Shown here: positions 52,880 to 61,611 of the stretch, in pieces | Numbering within the stretch: position 1 is the first letter of the stretch | Layout: each line of letters starts with the position of its first letter | Assembly (NCBI GenBank): GCA_024234955.1 | Contig: JACKNK010000001.1 | Location: 124,001-188,000, forward strand | DNA length: 64,000 nt | From: Gammaproteobacteria bacterium | GTDB lineage: Bacteria; Pseudomonadota; Gammaproteobacteria; JACKNK01 | Reading direction: 5' to 3' | Program-made: the position numbers and the translations under genes | The notes under the pieces: generated by a model | Databases searched by the model: none | What the model was told of the DNA's origin: nothing | What the model saw: the letters and a program-made list of their open reading frames with translations, nothing else

Positions 52880-53616
52880 CGACCGTTTGGCACGCATTCC
52901 TGATCGCGATCCAGTTCCTGACGATCTTCCCGGTCCCACTGAAGCGTGCGCCCACGGAGCGGGAGTGGGGTGTTTCGGTGATGTTTTATCCGCTTGTCGG
53001 TGCGCTGCTGGGTGCGATGTTTTGGGGTTTGGCGATTGCGCTCGCGGGCGTTCCCGCGCTGCTTTCCGGCGCGCTGATCGTGGCCCTGTGGGGATTGGCT
53101 ACCGGTGCGCTTCATATCGATGGCCTGGCCGATTGTGCGGATGCCTGGGTCGGCGGATATGGGGACCGGGAGCGCAGTCTGCGGATCATGAAAGATCCCG
53201 CGAGTGGGCCAGTCGCCGTGGCCACGATCGTGGTGGTGCTGTTGCTCAAATTCGCCAGCGTTACGGTAGTGATCGGCCATGATGCGATGTGGGTGTTCCT
53301 GGTCGCCCCGATTCTCGCGAGAACCTCGGCGACAGGGCTTCTCGCCAGCACGCCCTATGTGAGAACAGAGGGCATCGCGACACCGATGATGGCAAGTTTG
53401 CCGCGTCGCGTGCTGGTGATTCTGGCGCTGACCATCGCGGTTCTGATGGGACTGTTCGTGGACATCGGCGCCGTGCTGGCGGCCGTTTCCAGTCTTCTGG
53501 CCGTGCGCTTCCTGGCGATGCGCCGACTGCACGGGATTACCGGCGATGTCGCGGGTGCGCTGGTGGAGATTTCCGAGATGACAATTTTGCTTTCCGTGGC
53601 GCTTGCGAAGACCTGA
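52876..53616 (+). CDS. cobS: Adenosylcobinamide-GDP ribazoletransferase (cobalamin synthase)
   Basis: Joins AdoCbi-GDP and alpha-ribazole in the inner membrane, the last step of the nucleotide-loop pathway. 246 residues, about seven hydrophobic segments. It starts with AFLIAIQFLTIFPVP and carries HIDGLADCADAWVGG and RSLRIMKDPASGPVA. GTG start overlaps the cobC stop. The promoter of the following tRNA lies inside its 3' end. Confidence 0.96.
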   Translation: MTTVWHAFLIAIQFLTIFPVPLKRAPTEREWGVSVMFYPLVGALLGAMFWGLAIALAGVPALLSGALIVALWGLATGALHIDGLADCADAWVGGYGDRERSLRIMKDPASGPVAVATIVVVLLLKFASVTVVIGHDAMWVFLVAPILARTSATGLLASTPYVRTEGIATPMMASLPRRVLVILALTIAVLMGLFVDIGAVLAAVSSLLAVRFLAMRRLHGITGDVAGALVEISEMTILLSVALAKT

Positions 53617-53631
53617 TGCTGTGCGTATTAT
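53603..53631 (+). promoter_or_regulatory. Sigma-70 promoter of the tRNA-Val gene
   Basis: TTGCGA (53603-53608), exactly 17 bases, TATTAT (53626-53631). Transcription would begin near 53638, nine bases before the mature tRNA. It overlaps the end of cobS. Confidence 0.65.
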
Positions 53632-53646
53632 CCGCGCCCTCAAAGC

Positions 53647-53723
53647 AGGCGCGTAGCTCAGTTGGTTAGAGCACCACCTTGACATGGTGGGGGTCGTTGG
53701 TTCGAGTCCAATCGCGCCTACCA
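53647..53723 (+). tRNA. tRNA-Val (anticodon GAC)
   Basis: 77 bases that fold as a cloverleaf. The acceptor stem AGGCGCG pairs with CGCGCCT. The anticodon stem CCACC/GGTGG encloses the loop TTGACAT with anticodon GAC. The T-arm contains TTCGAGT. Discriminator A and an encoded CCA complete it. Confidence 0.97.
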
Positions 53724-53727
53724 ACAC

Positions 53728-53767
53728 GAAAAGGCACTGTCGAGTTCGCTCGCAGTGCCTTTTTTTA
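53728..53767 (+). terminator. Rho-independent terminator after tRNA-Val
   Basis: AAAAGGCACTG then CGAG, loop TTCG, and the complement CTCG then CAGTGCCT followed by a run of T residues (53760-53766). A strong intrinsic terminator. About 200 non-coding bases follow before thrS; I see no clear promoter in them. Confidence 0.88.
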
Positions 53768-53963
53768 TTGCTTGCTCCGACGCACACTGCGTCCTCGTTT
53801 TTTTTGATTTGCACGCATGTTCAGCGGGCGATTATGTCGAAGCGTCTGCCGCCACGACTCGGCACAGCCGTTTAGCCTCGGCGGAACACGGGTGCGAATC
53901 AGAGTTGGTCTTTCTGCCTCCGGCGGCCTTTGGTAGCGGTCGCCCTCAACCCGAGACAGCCTT

Positions 53964-55883
53964 ATGCCGCAGATCACGCTTCCCGACGGTTCCCAGCGTT
54001 CCTACGACGCACCGCTCTCCATCGCCGACATCGCCGCCGACATCGGCCCCGGTCTCGCCAAGGCCGCATTGGCAGGCAAGATCGACGGGCGCATGGTGGA
54101 CACTTCGTACCTCATCGACCATGACGTTGAACTGGCGATCATCACCCGAAAGGACGACGATGCGCTGGAGCTGATTCGTCACGACGCCGCGCACGTCATG
54201 GCGCAGGCGGTGCAGGAGCTGTATCCGGGCACTCAGGTGACCATCGGGCCGGCGATCGAGAACGGCTTCTATTACGACTTCGCGCGGGAAGGCGGCTTCA
54301 GTCCGGAAGATCTGGAGAAGATCGAGGCGCGCATGAAGGAGATCGTGAAGCGCGATCTGCCCATCGTTCGCGAGGTGCTGGATCGTGCGGATGCGATCCG
54401 AACCTTTGGCGATCTGGGTGAGGCTTATAAGGTCGAGATCATCGAAGACATCATTCCGGAAGGGGAGGAGGTCTCGATCTACCGCCAGGGCGACTGGTTC
54501 GACGTGTGTCGCGGACCGCACCTGCCGAGCACCGGCAAGCTTGGCGACGGCTTCAAACTGATGAAGCTGGCCGGCGCCTATTGGCGCGGCGATTCCAACA
54601 ACCCGATGTTGCAGCGCATCTACGGCACCGCGTGGCGCGACAAGAAGGAACTGAAGGCTTATCTGACCCGCCTGGAAGAGGCCGAGAAGCGCGACCATCG
54701 CAAGATCGGCAAGGCGCAGGATCTGTTCCATACCCAGGAAGAAGCGCCGGGCATGGTGTTCTGGCACGACAAGGGCTGGAGCATCTACATCATCTTGCAG
54801 GATTACATCCGCAAGACCCTGCGCAAACACGGCTATCAGGAAGTCCACACCCCGGAGATCATCGACCGCGTGCTGTGGGAGAAGTCTGGTCACTGGGACA
54901 AGTTCGGCGACATGATCTTCACCACGCATTCCGAGAACCGGGATTACGCGGTCAAGCCGATGAACTGCCCGGCCCACATCCAGATCTTCAACCAAGGTCT
55001 GAAGTCCTACCGCGATCTGCCGTTGCGCATCGCCGAATTCGGCTCCTGCCATCGCAACGAGCCCTCCGGCACGCTGCATGGCCTGATGCGCGTGCGTAAC
55101 TTCGTGCAGGACGACGCGCACATCTTCTGCACCGAGGCGCAGATCGGTTCCGAGGTGTCGGACTTTATCGATCTGGTCTTCAAGGTCTACAAGGACTTCG
55201 GCTTCGATGAAGTCAAGATCGCGCTGTCCACCCGCCCGGAAAAGCGGGTCGGCTCCGATGCAGTCTGGGACAACGCCGAAAAGGCGCTCGAAGACGCACT
55301 CAATGCCAAGGGCCTCGATTGGACTCTGCAACCCGGTGAGGGCGCGTTCTACGGGCCGAAGATCGAATTCGCGCTCAAGGATTGTCTGGAACGCATCTGG
55401 CAGCTTGGCACCATACAGCTCGATTTCTCCATGCCGGGTCGCTTGAACGCGCATTACATCGCCGAAGACGGCAGCAAGCAGGTGCCGGTGATGCTGCACC
55501 GCGCCATCCTCGGTTCGCTGGAGCGTTTCATCGGCATCCTGATCGAGCATTACGCCGGTCAGATGCCGCTATGGCTGTCGCCGATTCAGGCTGTGGTGAT
55601 GAATATCACCGACCGCCAGGCGGACTTCGCCCAGCAAGTGCAGGAGACCTTGCAAAGCAAGGGCTTGCGTACCGAAGTGGACTTGAGAAACGAGAAGATC
55701 GGCTTTAAAATCCGCGAGTTTACGCTTCAGCGCGTTCCCTACCTGTTGGTTATCGGTGATCGTGAGGTCGAGATGGGACAGGTTGCGGTTCGTACACGGG
55801 GCGGGAAAGACATGGGCGTCATGACAGTGGATGAATTCCTTGCCATGGCGAATGACGAGATCAGCCAGTCTCTTGCAAGCTAG
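53964..55883 (+). CDS. thrS: Threonyl-tRNA synthetase
   Basis: Class II synthetase of 639 residues. An N-terminal TGS domain (1-60) and the editing domain with HDAAHVMAQA and the later CRGPHL motif precede the catalytic core with KPMNCPAH (zinc Cys), the EFGSCHRNEPSG motif 2 and HRAILGSLERF motif 3. A C-terminal anticodon-binding domain closes the protein. First gene of the thrS-infC-rpmI-rplT group; no obvious thrS operator recognised in the leader. Confidence 0.98.
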   Translation: MPQITLPDGSQRSYDAPLSIADIAADIGPGLAKAALAGKIDGRMVDTSYLIDHDVELAIITRKDDDALELIRHDAAHVMAQAVQELYPGTQVTIGPAIENGFYYDFAREGGFSPEDLEKIEARMKEIVKRDLPIVREVLDRADAIRTFGDLGEAYKVEIIEDIIPEGEEVSIYRQGDWFDVCRGPHLPSTGKLGDGFKLMKLAGAYWRGDSNNPMLQRIYGTAWRDKKELKAYLTRLEEAEKRDHRKIGKAQDLFHTQEEAPGMVFWHDKGWSIYIILQDYIRKTLRKHGYQEVHTPEIIDRVLWEKSGHWDKFGDMIFTTHSENRDYAVKPMNCPAHIQIFNQGLKSYRDLPLRIAEFGSCHRNEPSGTLHGLMRVRNFVQDDAHIFCTEAQIGSEVSDFIDLVFKVYKDFGFDEVKIALSTRPEKRVGSDAVWDNAEKALEDALNAKGLDWTLQPGEGAFYGPKIEFALKDCLERIWQLGTIQLDFSMPGRLNAHYIAEDGSKQVPVMLHRAILGSLERFIGILIEHYAGQMPLWLSPIQAVVMNITDRQADFAQQVQETLQSKGLRTEVDLRNEKIGFKIREFTLQRVPYLLVIGDREVEMGQVAVRTRGGKDMGVMTVDEFLAMANDEISQSLAS

Positions 55884-55926
55884 GCAGAGGCGGGGCTGAT
55901 CTTTTTGGTATCGGAGGGCTTAAGCC

Positions 55927-56445
55927 ATCGCTTCAGGTAAAGATACTCGGCGGAATGAGGAAATCACCGCTCCGGAAGTTCGTTTGATCGGTGCGGATGG
56001 AGAAATGGTCGGGGTGGTCTCGATCGCCGCCGCATTGGCCGCCGCCACCGAGGCGGGCATGGAATTGGTGGAAATTTCGCCCAACGCGGAACCCCCGGTC
56101 TGCAAGGTCATGGACTTCGGCAAGTTCCGGTTCGAAGCCAAGAAGAAGCAGAACGACGCCAAGAAGAAGCAGAAGCAGGTCAAGGTCAAGGAGATCAAGT
56201 TCCGCCCCGGTACCGACGTCGGCGATTACAAGATCAAGCTGAACAATCTGATCCGCTTCATCGAAGGCGGGGACCGCGCCAAGATCACACTGCGTTTTCG
56301 CGGTCGTGAGATGGCGCACCAGGAATTGGGCCTTGACCTGTTGAAGCGTGTCGAGGCTGACCTCGGCGATCTGATCACCGTCGAGCAGCGGCCCAAGATT
56401 GAAGGCCGCCAGATGGTGATGGTGGTTGCGCCAAAGAAGAAGTAA
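55927..56445 (+). CDS. infC: Translation initiation factor IF-3, ATC start
   Basis: IF-3 keeps subunits apart and proofreads start codons. 172 residues if translation begins at the ATC at 55927: GGAGGG lies eight bases upstream and the frame is closed by a TAA at 55921. The first residues are then ASGKDTRRNEEITAPEVRLI, matching IF-3 N-termini. No ATG, GTG or TTG is available before a TTG at 55984, which would cut off the conserved N-terminal part. E. coli infC uses ATT, and the rare start lets IF-3 repress itself. ISPNAEPPVCKVMDFGKF and RFRGREMAHQ are diagnostic. Confidence 0.95.
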   Translation: MASGKDTRRNEEITAPEVRLIGADGEMVGVVSIAAALAAATEAGMELVEISPNAEPPVCKVMDFGKFRFEAKKKQNDAKKKQKQVKVKEIKFRPGTDVGDYKIKLNNLIRFIEGGDRAKITLRFRGREMAHQELGLDLLKRVEADLGDLITVEQRPKIEGRQMVMVVAPKKK

Positions 56446-56534
56446 GCCACTTCGGTGGTGTTAATGGAATGGCCGGGCGCAAGGCATTGCCTGGGTCATT
56501 CATCAATCAACCCCTGACTTAGGGAGAGCAGAAA

Positions 56535-56729
56535 ATGCCCAAGATGAAGAGCAATCGTGGCGCTGCAAAGCGCTTCAAGGCGACTGCGAACGGTTTCAAG
56601 CGGAACCAGTCGCACCGCCGTCACATCCTGACCAAGAAGGCGAGCAAGCGTAAGCGTCAGCTGCGTTGCCCGAGCCAGGTCGCTGCGTGCGATCAGGCAT
56701 CCGTCCGCCAGATGTTGCCGTTCGCGTAA
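56535..56729 (+). CDS. rpmI: 50S ribosomal protein L35
   Basis: 64 residues, highly basic: MPKMKSNRGAAKRFKATANG and SHRRHILTKKASKRKRQLR are the L35 signature. Preceded by GGGAGAG. The 89 bases between infC and this gene are the place where L20 binds in E. coli to repress rpmI-rplT; they contain possible hairpins. Confidence 0.98.
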   Translation: MPKMKSNRGAAKRFKATANGFKRNQSHRRHILTKKASKRKRQLRCPSQVAACDQASVRQMLPFA

Positions 56730-56758
56730 GCGCGGCGCTTGAGTTAGGAGAGTAAGCA

Positions 56759-57118
56759 ATGGCTCGAGTAAAACGTGGTGTGATCGCGCACGCGCGTCAC
56801 AAGAAGATCATGAAGGCGGCCAAGGGTTACTACGGTGCCCGCAGCCGTGTGTTCCGCGTCGCCAAGCAGGCGGTCACCAAGGCGGGTCAGTATGCGTATC
56901 GCGACCGCCGTCAACGCAAGCGCCAGTTCCGCGCGCTGTGGATCGTCCGCATCAATGCCGAGGCGCGCAACAACGACCTGTCCTACAGCCGTTTCATGAA
57001 CGGTCTGAAGAAGGCCAACATTGCCGTTGATCGTAAGGTCCTTGCCGACCTCGCGGTGTTCGACAAGGCAGGTTTCGCCGCCCTGGCCGGTAAGGCCAAG
57101 GAAGCGCTGGCCGCCTAA
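56759..57118 (+). CDS. rplT: 50S ribosomal protein L20
   Basis: 119 residues, basic, early-assembly protein of the large subunit and repressor of its own operon. MARVKRGVIAHARHKKIMK and YYGARSRVFRVAKQAV identify it. Follows rpmI by 29 bases with GGAGAG upstream. A hairpin terminator/attenuator lies 50 bases after its stop. Confidence 0.99.
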   Translation: MARVKRGVIAHARHKKIMKAAKGYYGARSRVFRVAKQAVTKAGQYAYRDRRQRKRQFRALWIVRINAEARNNDLSYSRFMNGLKKANIAVDRKVLADLAVFDKAGFAALAGKAKEALAA

Positions 57119-57130
57119 ATCCGGCATATG

Positions 57131-57199
57131 CCTGCATCGTTTTTGACGGTGCAGGTTGCGGTTCGTGACGGGGAAAGGTGCAAGCCTTTCCCCGTTTCG
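57131..57199 (+). terminator. Tandem hairpins between rplT and pheS (terminator or attenuator)
   Basis: A first stem CCTGCA/TGCAGG is followed by a strong 11-bp stem (57168-57178 with 57185-57195, ACGGGGAAAGG and complement) and TTCGTT. In E. coli pheST is controlled by attenuation here, but I find no Phe-rich leader peptide, so simple partial termination is as likely. Confidence 0.6.
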
Positions 57200-57231
57200 T
57201 TATCAGCTTCTGTATTTATGGGACTAACGAC

Positions 57232-58251
57232 GTGCTTGATCTTTCCGCAGTCGTCACCGAGGCCAACCAGGCCATCACCGATGCTACCGATCTTGCTGCC
57301 CTGGATCAGATCCGGGTCACGTATCTCGGCAAGAAAGGTTCGCTGACCGAGCAACTCAAATCTCTCGGTGCCTTGCCCGGCGACCAGCGACGCGAAGCCG
57401 GACAGGTGATCAATCAGGCCAAACAGGCGGTGCAGGCCGCGATCGAGGCGCGTCGTGCGACGCTTGAACAAGCCGCGTTGGTCGCAAAATTAGCGGCTGA
57501 ATCCGTCGATGTGACTTTGCCTGGACGCGACGCCGAAATGGGTGGCCTGCACCCGGTAACGCGCACCCTGGAACGCATCGAATCGTTGTTTGCGCATATG
57601 GGATTCGAGGTCAAGGAAGGCCCGGAAATCGAAGACGATTACCACAACTTCGAGGCCCTCAATATTCCGTCGCACCACCCGGCACGGGCGATGCACGACA
57701 CGTTCTATTTCGACGCGCACACCTTGTTGCGCACCCACACCTCGCCGGTTCAGGTCCGGGTGATGAAGGATGAAGCGGCCCCGCTGCGCATCGTTGCGCC
57801 GGGTCGCGTCTATCGTTGCGATTCGGATCTGACCCACACGCCGATGTTCCATCAGATCGAAGGCCTGTTCGTCGATACCGATGTCAGCTTTGCGGAGCTC
57901 AAGGGCACCATCGATGTGTTCCTGAAGCGTTTCTTCGAGATCGACGATCTTGCCGTGCGCTTCCGTCCGTCCTATTTCCCGTTTACCGAACCGTCCGCCG
58001 AAGTGGATATCGGTTGTGTGTTGTGTGGCGGCGAAGGCTGTCGGGTCTGTAGCCACACCGGTTGGCTCGAAGTGATGGGCTGCGGCATGGTGCATCCGGA
58101 AGTTTTCCGACAGGTCGGTATCGATAACGAGCAATTCACCGGTTACGCCTTTGGCATGGGCGTTGAACGATTGGCGATGCTTCGCTATCGCGTCAACGAT
58201 TTGCGTCTGTTCTTCGAAAACGATCTGCGCTTCCTGCGCCAATTCAAGTAG
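57232..58251 (+). CDS. pheS: Phenylalanyl-tRNA synthetase alpha subunit
   Basis: Catalytic subunit of the (alpha-beta)2 enzyme, 339 residues from the GTG at 57232. It has an N-terminal coiled coil and class II motifs: GPEIEDDYHNFEALNIP, HTSPVQVR, PGRVYRCDSD motif 2 and GFAFGMGVERLAML-like motif 3. GGGA lies upstream of the GTG at proper spacing; the ATG at 57219 is out of frame. pheT follows after 13 bases. Confidence 0.97.
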   Translation: MLDLSAVVTEANQAITDATDLAALDQIRVTYLGKKGSLTEQLKSLGALPGDQRREAGQVINQAKQAVQAAIEARRATLEQAALVAKLAAESVDVTLPGRDAEMGGLHPVTRTLERIESLFAHMGFEVKEGPEIEDDYHNFEALNIPSHHPARAMHDTFYFDAHTLLRTHTSPVQVRVMKDEAAPLRIVAPGRVYRCDSDLTHTPMFHQIEGLFVDTDVSFAELKGTIDVFLKRFFEIDDLAVRFRPSYFPFTEPSAEVDIGCVLCGGEGCRVCSHTGWLEVMGCGMVHPEVFRQVGIDNEQFTGYAFGMGVERLAMLRYRVNDLRLFFENDLRFLRQFK

Positions 58252-58264
58252 GAGCGATAAGTCC

Positions 58265-60640
58265 ATGAAATTCAGCGAGAAATGGTTGCGAGAGTGGGTG
58301 AATCCTGCGGTCTCTACCGATGAGTTGACACACCTTCTGACGATGGCCGGTCTCGAAGTCGATAGCGTTGCGCCCGCCGGCGGCGAGTTCAGCGGCGTGA
58401 TCGTCGGCGAGGTCCTGGCGATGGAAGCCCACCCGAACGCAGACAAGCTCCGGGTCTGTCAGGTCAAGGCAGGCGAGGGCGATGTGCGCCAGGTCGTCTG
58501 TGGTGCCGCGAATGTCCACGTCGGCATGCGTGCGCCGCTGGCCCAGGTTGGCGCCAGCGTCCCGGGTTTGAAGATCAAGAGAGCCAAGCTGCGCCAGGTG
58601 GAGTCCTTGGGCATGTTGTGCTCGGCGAAGGAACTGGGTCTGGCGGAATCCGCCGACGGGCTGTTGCCGTTGCCGTCCGATGCGGTGGTCGGGACCGATA
58701 TGCGCGACTATCTCGGCTTGGACGATGTCGTTATCGACGTCGATCTCACCCCGAATCGCGGCGACTGCCTCGGCATGGTGGGGATTGCGCGCGAGGTCGG
58801 CGTGCTTACCCGCACTGACCTGAGTGCGCCGGAAATGGCTGCTGTCGCGGCCAGCGTCGATGATCGTTTTCCGGTGCGTATCGATGCGCCGCAGGATTGC
58901 CCGCGTTACCTTGGCCGGGTCATTCGTGGTGTCAATCCGCAAGCGGAAACACCGCTATGGATGCAGGAACGCCTGCGACGCGGTGGTATCCGCAGTCTTG
59001 GTCCATTGGTTGACGTGACCAACTACGTATTGCTTGAACTTGGCCAGCCGATGCATGCCTTCGATCTGGCCCGTCTTAGCGGGCGTATCGAAGTCCGTCG
59101 TGCGAAGGCGAATGAAAAGCTGGTCCTGCTGGACAGCAAGACGCTGGAACTGGATGACGACACGCTGGTGATCGCCGACAGCAAGGGGCCGTTGGCGCTT
59201 GCGGGCATTATGGGTGGGGAGATGTCCGGTTGCAGTGACGAGACCCACGATGTGTTCCTGGAATGTGCGTTTTTCGCGCCACTCGCGATTGCTGGCCGGG
59301 CGCGTAAATATGGTTTGCATACCGATTCGTCGTTCCGCTTCGAACGAGGGGTCGATCCCCAGATTCAACGTACCGCGATCGAACGTGCCACGCGTTTGCT
59401 GATCGACATTGCGGGTGGTGAAGCCGGCCCCGTTGTGGAGACTTGCAGCGAGGCGGATGTTCCCAAGGCGCCGACGATCTCACTCCGTGCGGCCCGTATC
59501 CGGCGCTTGTTGGGTGTTGAGTTTGCGCAGGACGAGGTGGAAGAAATCCTCACTCGCCTGGGTATGTCACTCACCAAAACCGACGATGGCTGGACGGTTC
59601 AGGCCCCGAGTTATCGGTTCGACATGGCGATCGAGCCGGATCTGATCGAGGAACTCGGACGCATTCATGGCTACGACAACATTCCCTCGGTCTTGCCGGC
59701 TGCGCATATGGTCATGCCGGAAGCGTCCGAAGGGCGCCTGCCGCTGGCTCGGTTCCGCGAAGTACTGGTCGCTCGTGGCTACCACGAAGCCATAACCTAC
59801 AGTTTTGTCGATCCCAGGGTTCACACCTTGATTGCCCCGGATACCACGCCGGTCGCGCTCGCCAACCCGATTTCGGCGGACCTGTCGGTAATGCGCACCA
59901 GCATATGGCCCGGGCTGCTCAACGCGGTGGTCCATAACCTGAAACGGCAGCAGCCGCGTGTCCGTTTGTTCGAAAGTGGTCTGATATTTGTGAAAGGCGG
60001 GGATGGGCTCGCCCAGGTAAACCGCCTGTCCGGGGTCATATGCGGTCCTGTGCGGGACGAGCAATGGTCGTCTCAGAATCGCATGGTCGATTTTTTCGAT
60101 GTCAAAGGCGACGTCGAGAGCCTGCTTACTGCCGCAGGACATAAGGGCTCAGTTCGCTACGAGGTCGCTGAGCATCCGGCTTTGCATCCTGGACAGGCGG
60201 CACGCATCGTTCGTGACGGTCGGGAACTGGGGCTTTTGGGGGCGCTGCATCCAGCGGTTGCCGAAACCCTGGATATCAAGACGCCTTGCTACGTATTTGA
60301 GCTCGATCTCGATGCGATCAGCGCACGCGAGCTACCGGTGTTCCAAGCCTTGTCCAAGTTTCCATCAATCCGACGTGATCTGGCCGTTGTCGTGGATGCA
60401 TCCGTTAGCAGTGCGACGCTGTCGGACACGATTCGAAAGTCTGCAGGAGACCTGTTGAGTGCGGTCAAAGTGTTTGACCTTTACACCGGCAAAGGCATAG
60501 AAACAGGTAGAAAAAGCATCGCTTTAGGCTTGATTTTACAGGATTCTTCGCGCACCCTTACCGACGTCGATGTCGACGAAGTCGTGGCGCGTGTAACCGC
60601 TGGTTTGTGTGAATCCCACGGCGCCACATTGAGAGATTGA
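58265..60640 (+). CDS. pheT: Phenylalanyl-tRNA synthetase beta subunit
   Basis: 791 residues. An N-terminal tRNA-binding EMAP-like domain (about 40-150, VLAMEAHPNADKLRVCQV) is followed by the B3/B4 editing region, B5, a catalytically inactive synthetase-like core, and a C-terminal FDX-ACB domain (about 700-791, FPSIRRDLAVVVDA) that binds the anticodon region. The ATG at 58265 is preceded by AGGAG. ihfA follows 4 bases after the stop. Confidence 0.97.
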   Translation: MKFSEKWLREWVNPAVSTDELTHLLTMAGLEVDSVAPAGGEFSGVIVGEVLAMEAHPNADKLRVCQVKAGEGDVRQVVCGAANVHVGMRAPLAQVGASVPGLKIKRAKLRQVESLGMLCSAKELGLAESADGLLPLPSDAVVGTDMRDYLGLDDVVIDVDLTPNRGDCLGMVGIAREVGVLTRTDLSAPEMAAVAASVDDRFPVRIDAPQDCPRYLGRVIRGVNPQAETPLWMQERLRRGGIRSLGPLVDVTNYVLLELGQPMHAFDLARLSGRIEVRRAKANEKLVLLDSKTLELDDDTLVIADSKGPLALAGIMGGEMSGCSDETHDVFLECAFFAPLAIAGRARKYGLHTDSSFRFERGVDPQIQRTAIERATRLLIDIAGGEAGPVVETCSEADVPKAPTISLRAARIRRLLGVEFAQDEVEEILTRLGMSLTKTDDGWTVQAPSYRFDMAIEPDLIEELGRIHGYDNIPSVLPAAHMVMPEASEGRLPLARFREVLVARGYHEAITYSFVDPRVHTLIAPDTTPVALANPISADLSVMRTSIWPGLLNAVVHNLKRQQPRVRLFESGLIFVKGGDGLAQVNRLSGVICGPVRDEQWSSQNRMVDFFDVKGDVESLLTAAGHKGSVRYEVAEHPALHPGQAARIVRDGRELGLLGALHPAVAETLDIKTPCYVFELDLDAISARELPVFQALSKFPSIRRDLAVVVDASVSSATLSDTIRKSAGDLLSAVKVFDLYTGKGIETGRKSIALGLILQDSSRTLTDVDVDEVVARVTAGLCESHGATLRD

Positions 60641-60644
60641 TCTG

Positions 60645-60947
60645 ATGGCACTCACCAAAGCTGATCTCGCCGAGACCCTTTTTGAGGAACTCGGCCTGAA
60701 TAAACGTGAAGCAAAAGATTTTGTGGATGCCTTCTTTGAGGAAGTTCGCAACTCACTGGCGGACGGTGCTCAGGTCAAGCTCTCCGGCTTCGGTAATTTC
60801 GACCTGCGCGAGAAAAATCAACGGCCCGGGCGTAATCCCAAAACCGGCGAAGAGATCCCGATCTCGGCTCGTCGCGTGGTGACGTTCCGGCCAGGTCAGA
60901 AATTGAAGGCACGGGTGGAACTCTATGCTGGAAGCCGCGAACAATAG
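60645..60947 (+). CDS. ihfA: Integration host factor alpha subunit
   Basis: DNA-bending protein of the HU/IHF family, 100 residues, dimerising with IhfB. MALTKADLAETLFEELGLN and the beta arm GRNPKTGEEIPISARRVV with the intercalating Pro are typical of IhfA and not HU. Fourth in the thrS/pheST series, 4 bases after pheT; its end overlaps the MerR-type gene by 23 bases. Confidence 0.96.
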   Translation: MALTKADLAETLFEELGLNKREAKDFVDAFFEEVRNSLADGAQVKLSGFGNFDLREKNQRPGRNPKTGEEIPISARRVVTFRPGQKLKARVELYAGSREQ

Positions 60948-61281
60948 CGAACTCCCCGCGATTCCGAGCAAACGTTATTTCACCATCGGTGAAGTCAGCG
61001 AGCTCTGCGCGGTCAAGCCCCATGTGCTTCGTTACTGGGAACAGGAATTTCCTCAGCTCAAACCGGTAAAGCGTCGCGGAAACAGGCGCTATTACCAGCA
61101 TCACGATGTCCTCATGATTCGTCAGATTCGTAGCCTGTTGTACGAACAGGGCTATACCATTGGTGGCGCCCGTCAGAAGCTTGATGGTCATGGCGAAGGC
61201 GGCGAGGGCGAGTTCTGTCCTCAGGTTGTGAAGCAAATGATTTGTGAGCTGGAAGACGTTCTGAAGTTGCTGAAGCACTAA
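60925..61281 (+). CDS. MerR-family transcriptional regulator next to ihfA
   Basis: 118 residues. The N-terminal winged helix reads KRYFTIGEVSELCAVKPHVL then RYWEQEFPQL, the MerR pattern. A short helical tail replaces the effector domain and has no metal-binding Cys cluster (one Cys at FCPQVV, one at ICELE). This small MerR-like protein follows ihfA in many gammaproteobacteria; its target is not established. The ATG lies inside ihfA, 23-base overlap. Confidence 0.9.
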   Translation: MLEAANNSELPAIPSKRYFTIGEVSELCAVKPHVLRYWEQEFPQLKPVKRRGNRRYYQHHDVLMIRQIRSLLYEQGYTIGGARQKLDGHGEGGEGEFCPQVVKQMICELEDVLKLLKH

Positions 61282-61327
61282 CTGGCGACGTGCTGCCCTC
61301 GCATTGAATTTGACTGCTCATCTCGGG

Positions 61328-61355
61328 TTGTCAGGCAAAGGTGATCGTGTATGAT
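61328..61355 (+). promoter_or_regulatory. Sigma-70 promoter of the tRNA-Pro gene
   Basis: TTGTCA (61328-61333), 16 bases, TATGAT (61350-61355). Transcription would start near 61362, six bases before the tRNA. Confidence 0.6.
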
Positions 61356-61367
61356 TGCCCGCCTTCC

Positions 61368-61445
<78 letters not shown>

Positions 61446-61512
61446 CACATACTGGCCGGATCACCCCATCCAATCGGTCAGAACAAACGCCGGGGGTATT
61501 CCCTCCGATCTC

Positions 61513-61550
61513 AAGCCTGAAGGTGTTGCTGCACCTTCGGGCTTTTTTTT
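61513..61550 (+). terminator. Rho-independent terminator after tRNA-Pro
   Basis: A 13-bp stem, arms 61513-61525 and 61532-61544 (one G-T pair), around TTGCTG, followed by eight T residues starting inside the stem end. It terminates the tRNA transcript. Confidence 0.88.
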
Positions 61551-61611
61551 GCCCTGATTTCGGTATATCTCCCAACGAACTCAGGGGCCTTATAGCTGGT
61601 TTTACTTAGGG

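Noticed and set aside
57128..57346. A 72-codon frame as a pheST leader peptide
   Set aside because: It has few Phe codons, runs far into pheS and lacks a clear ribosome site.
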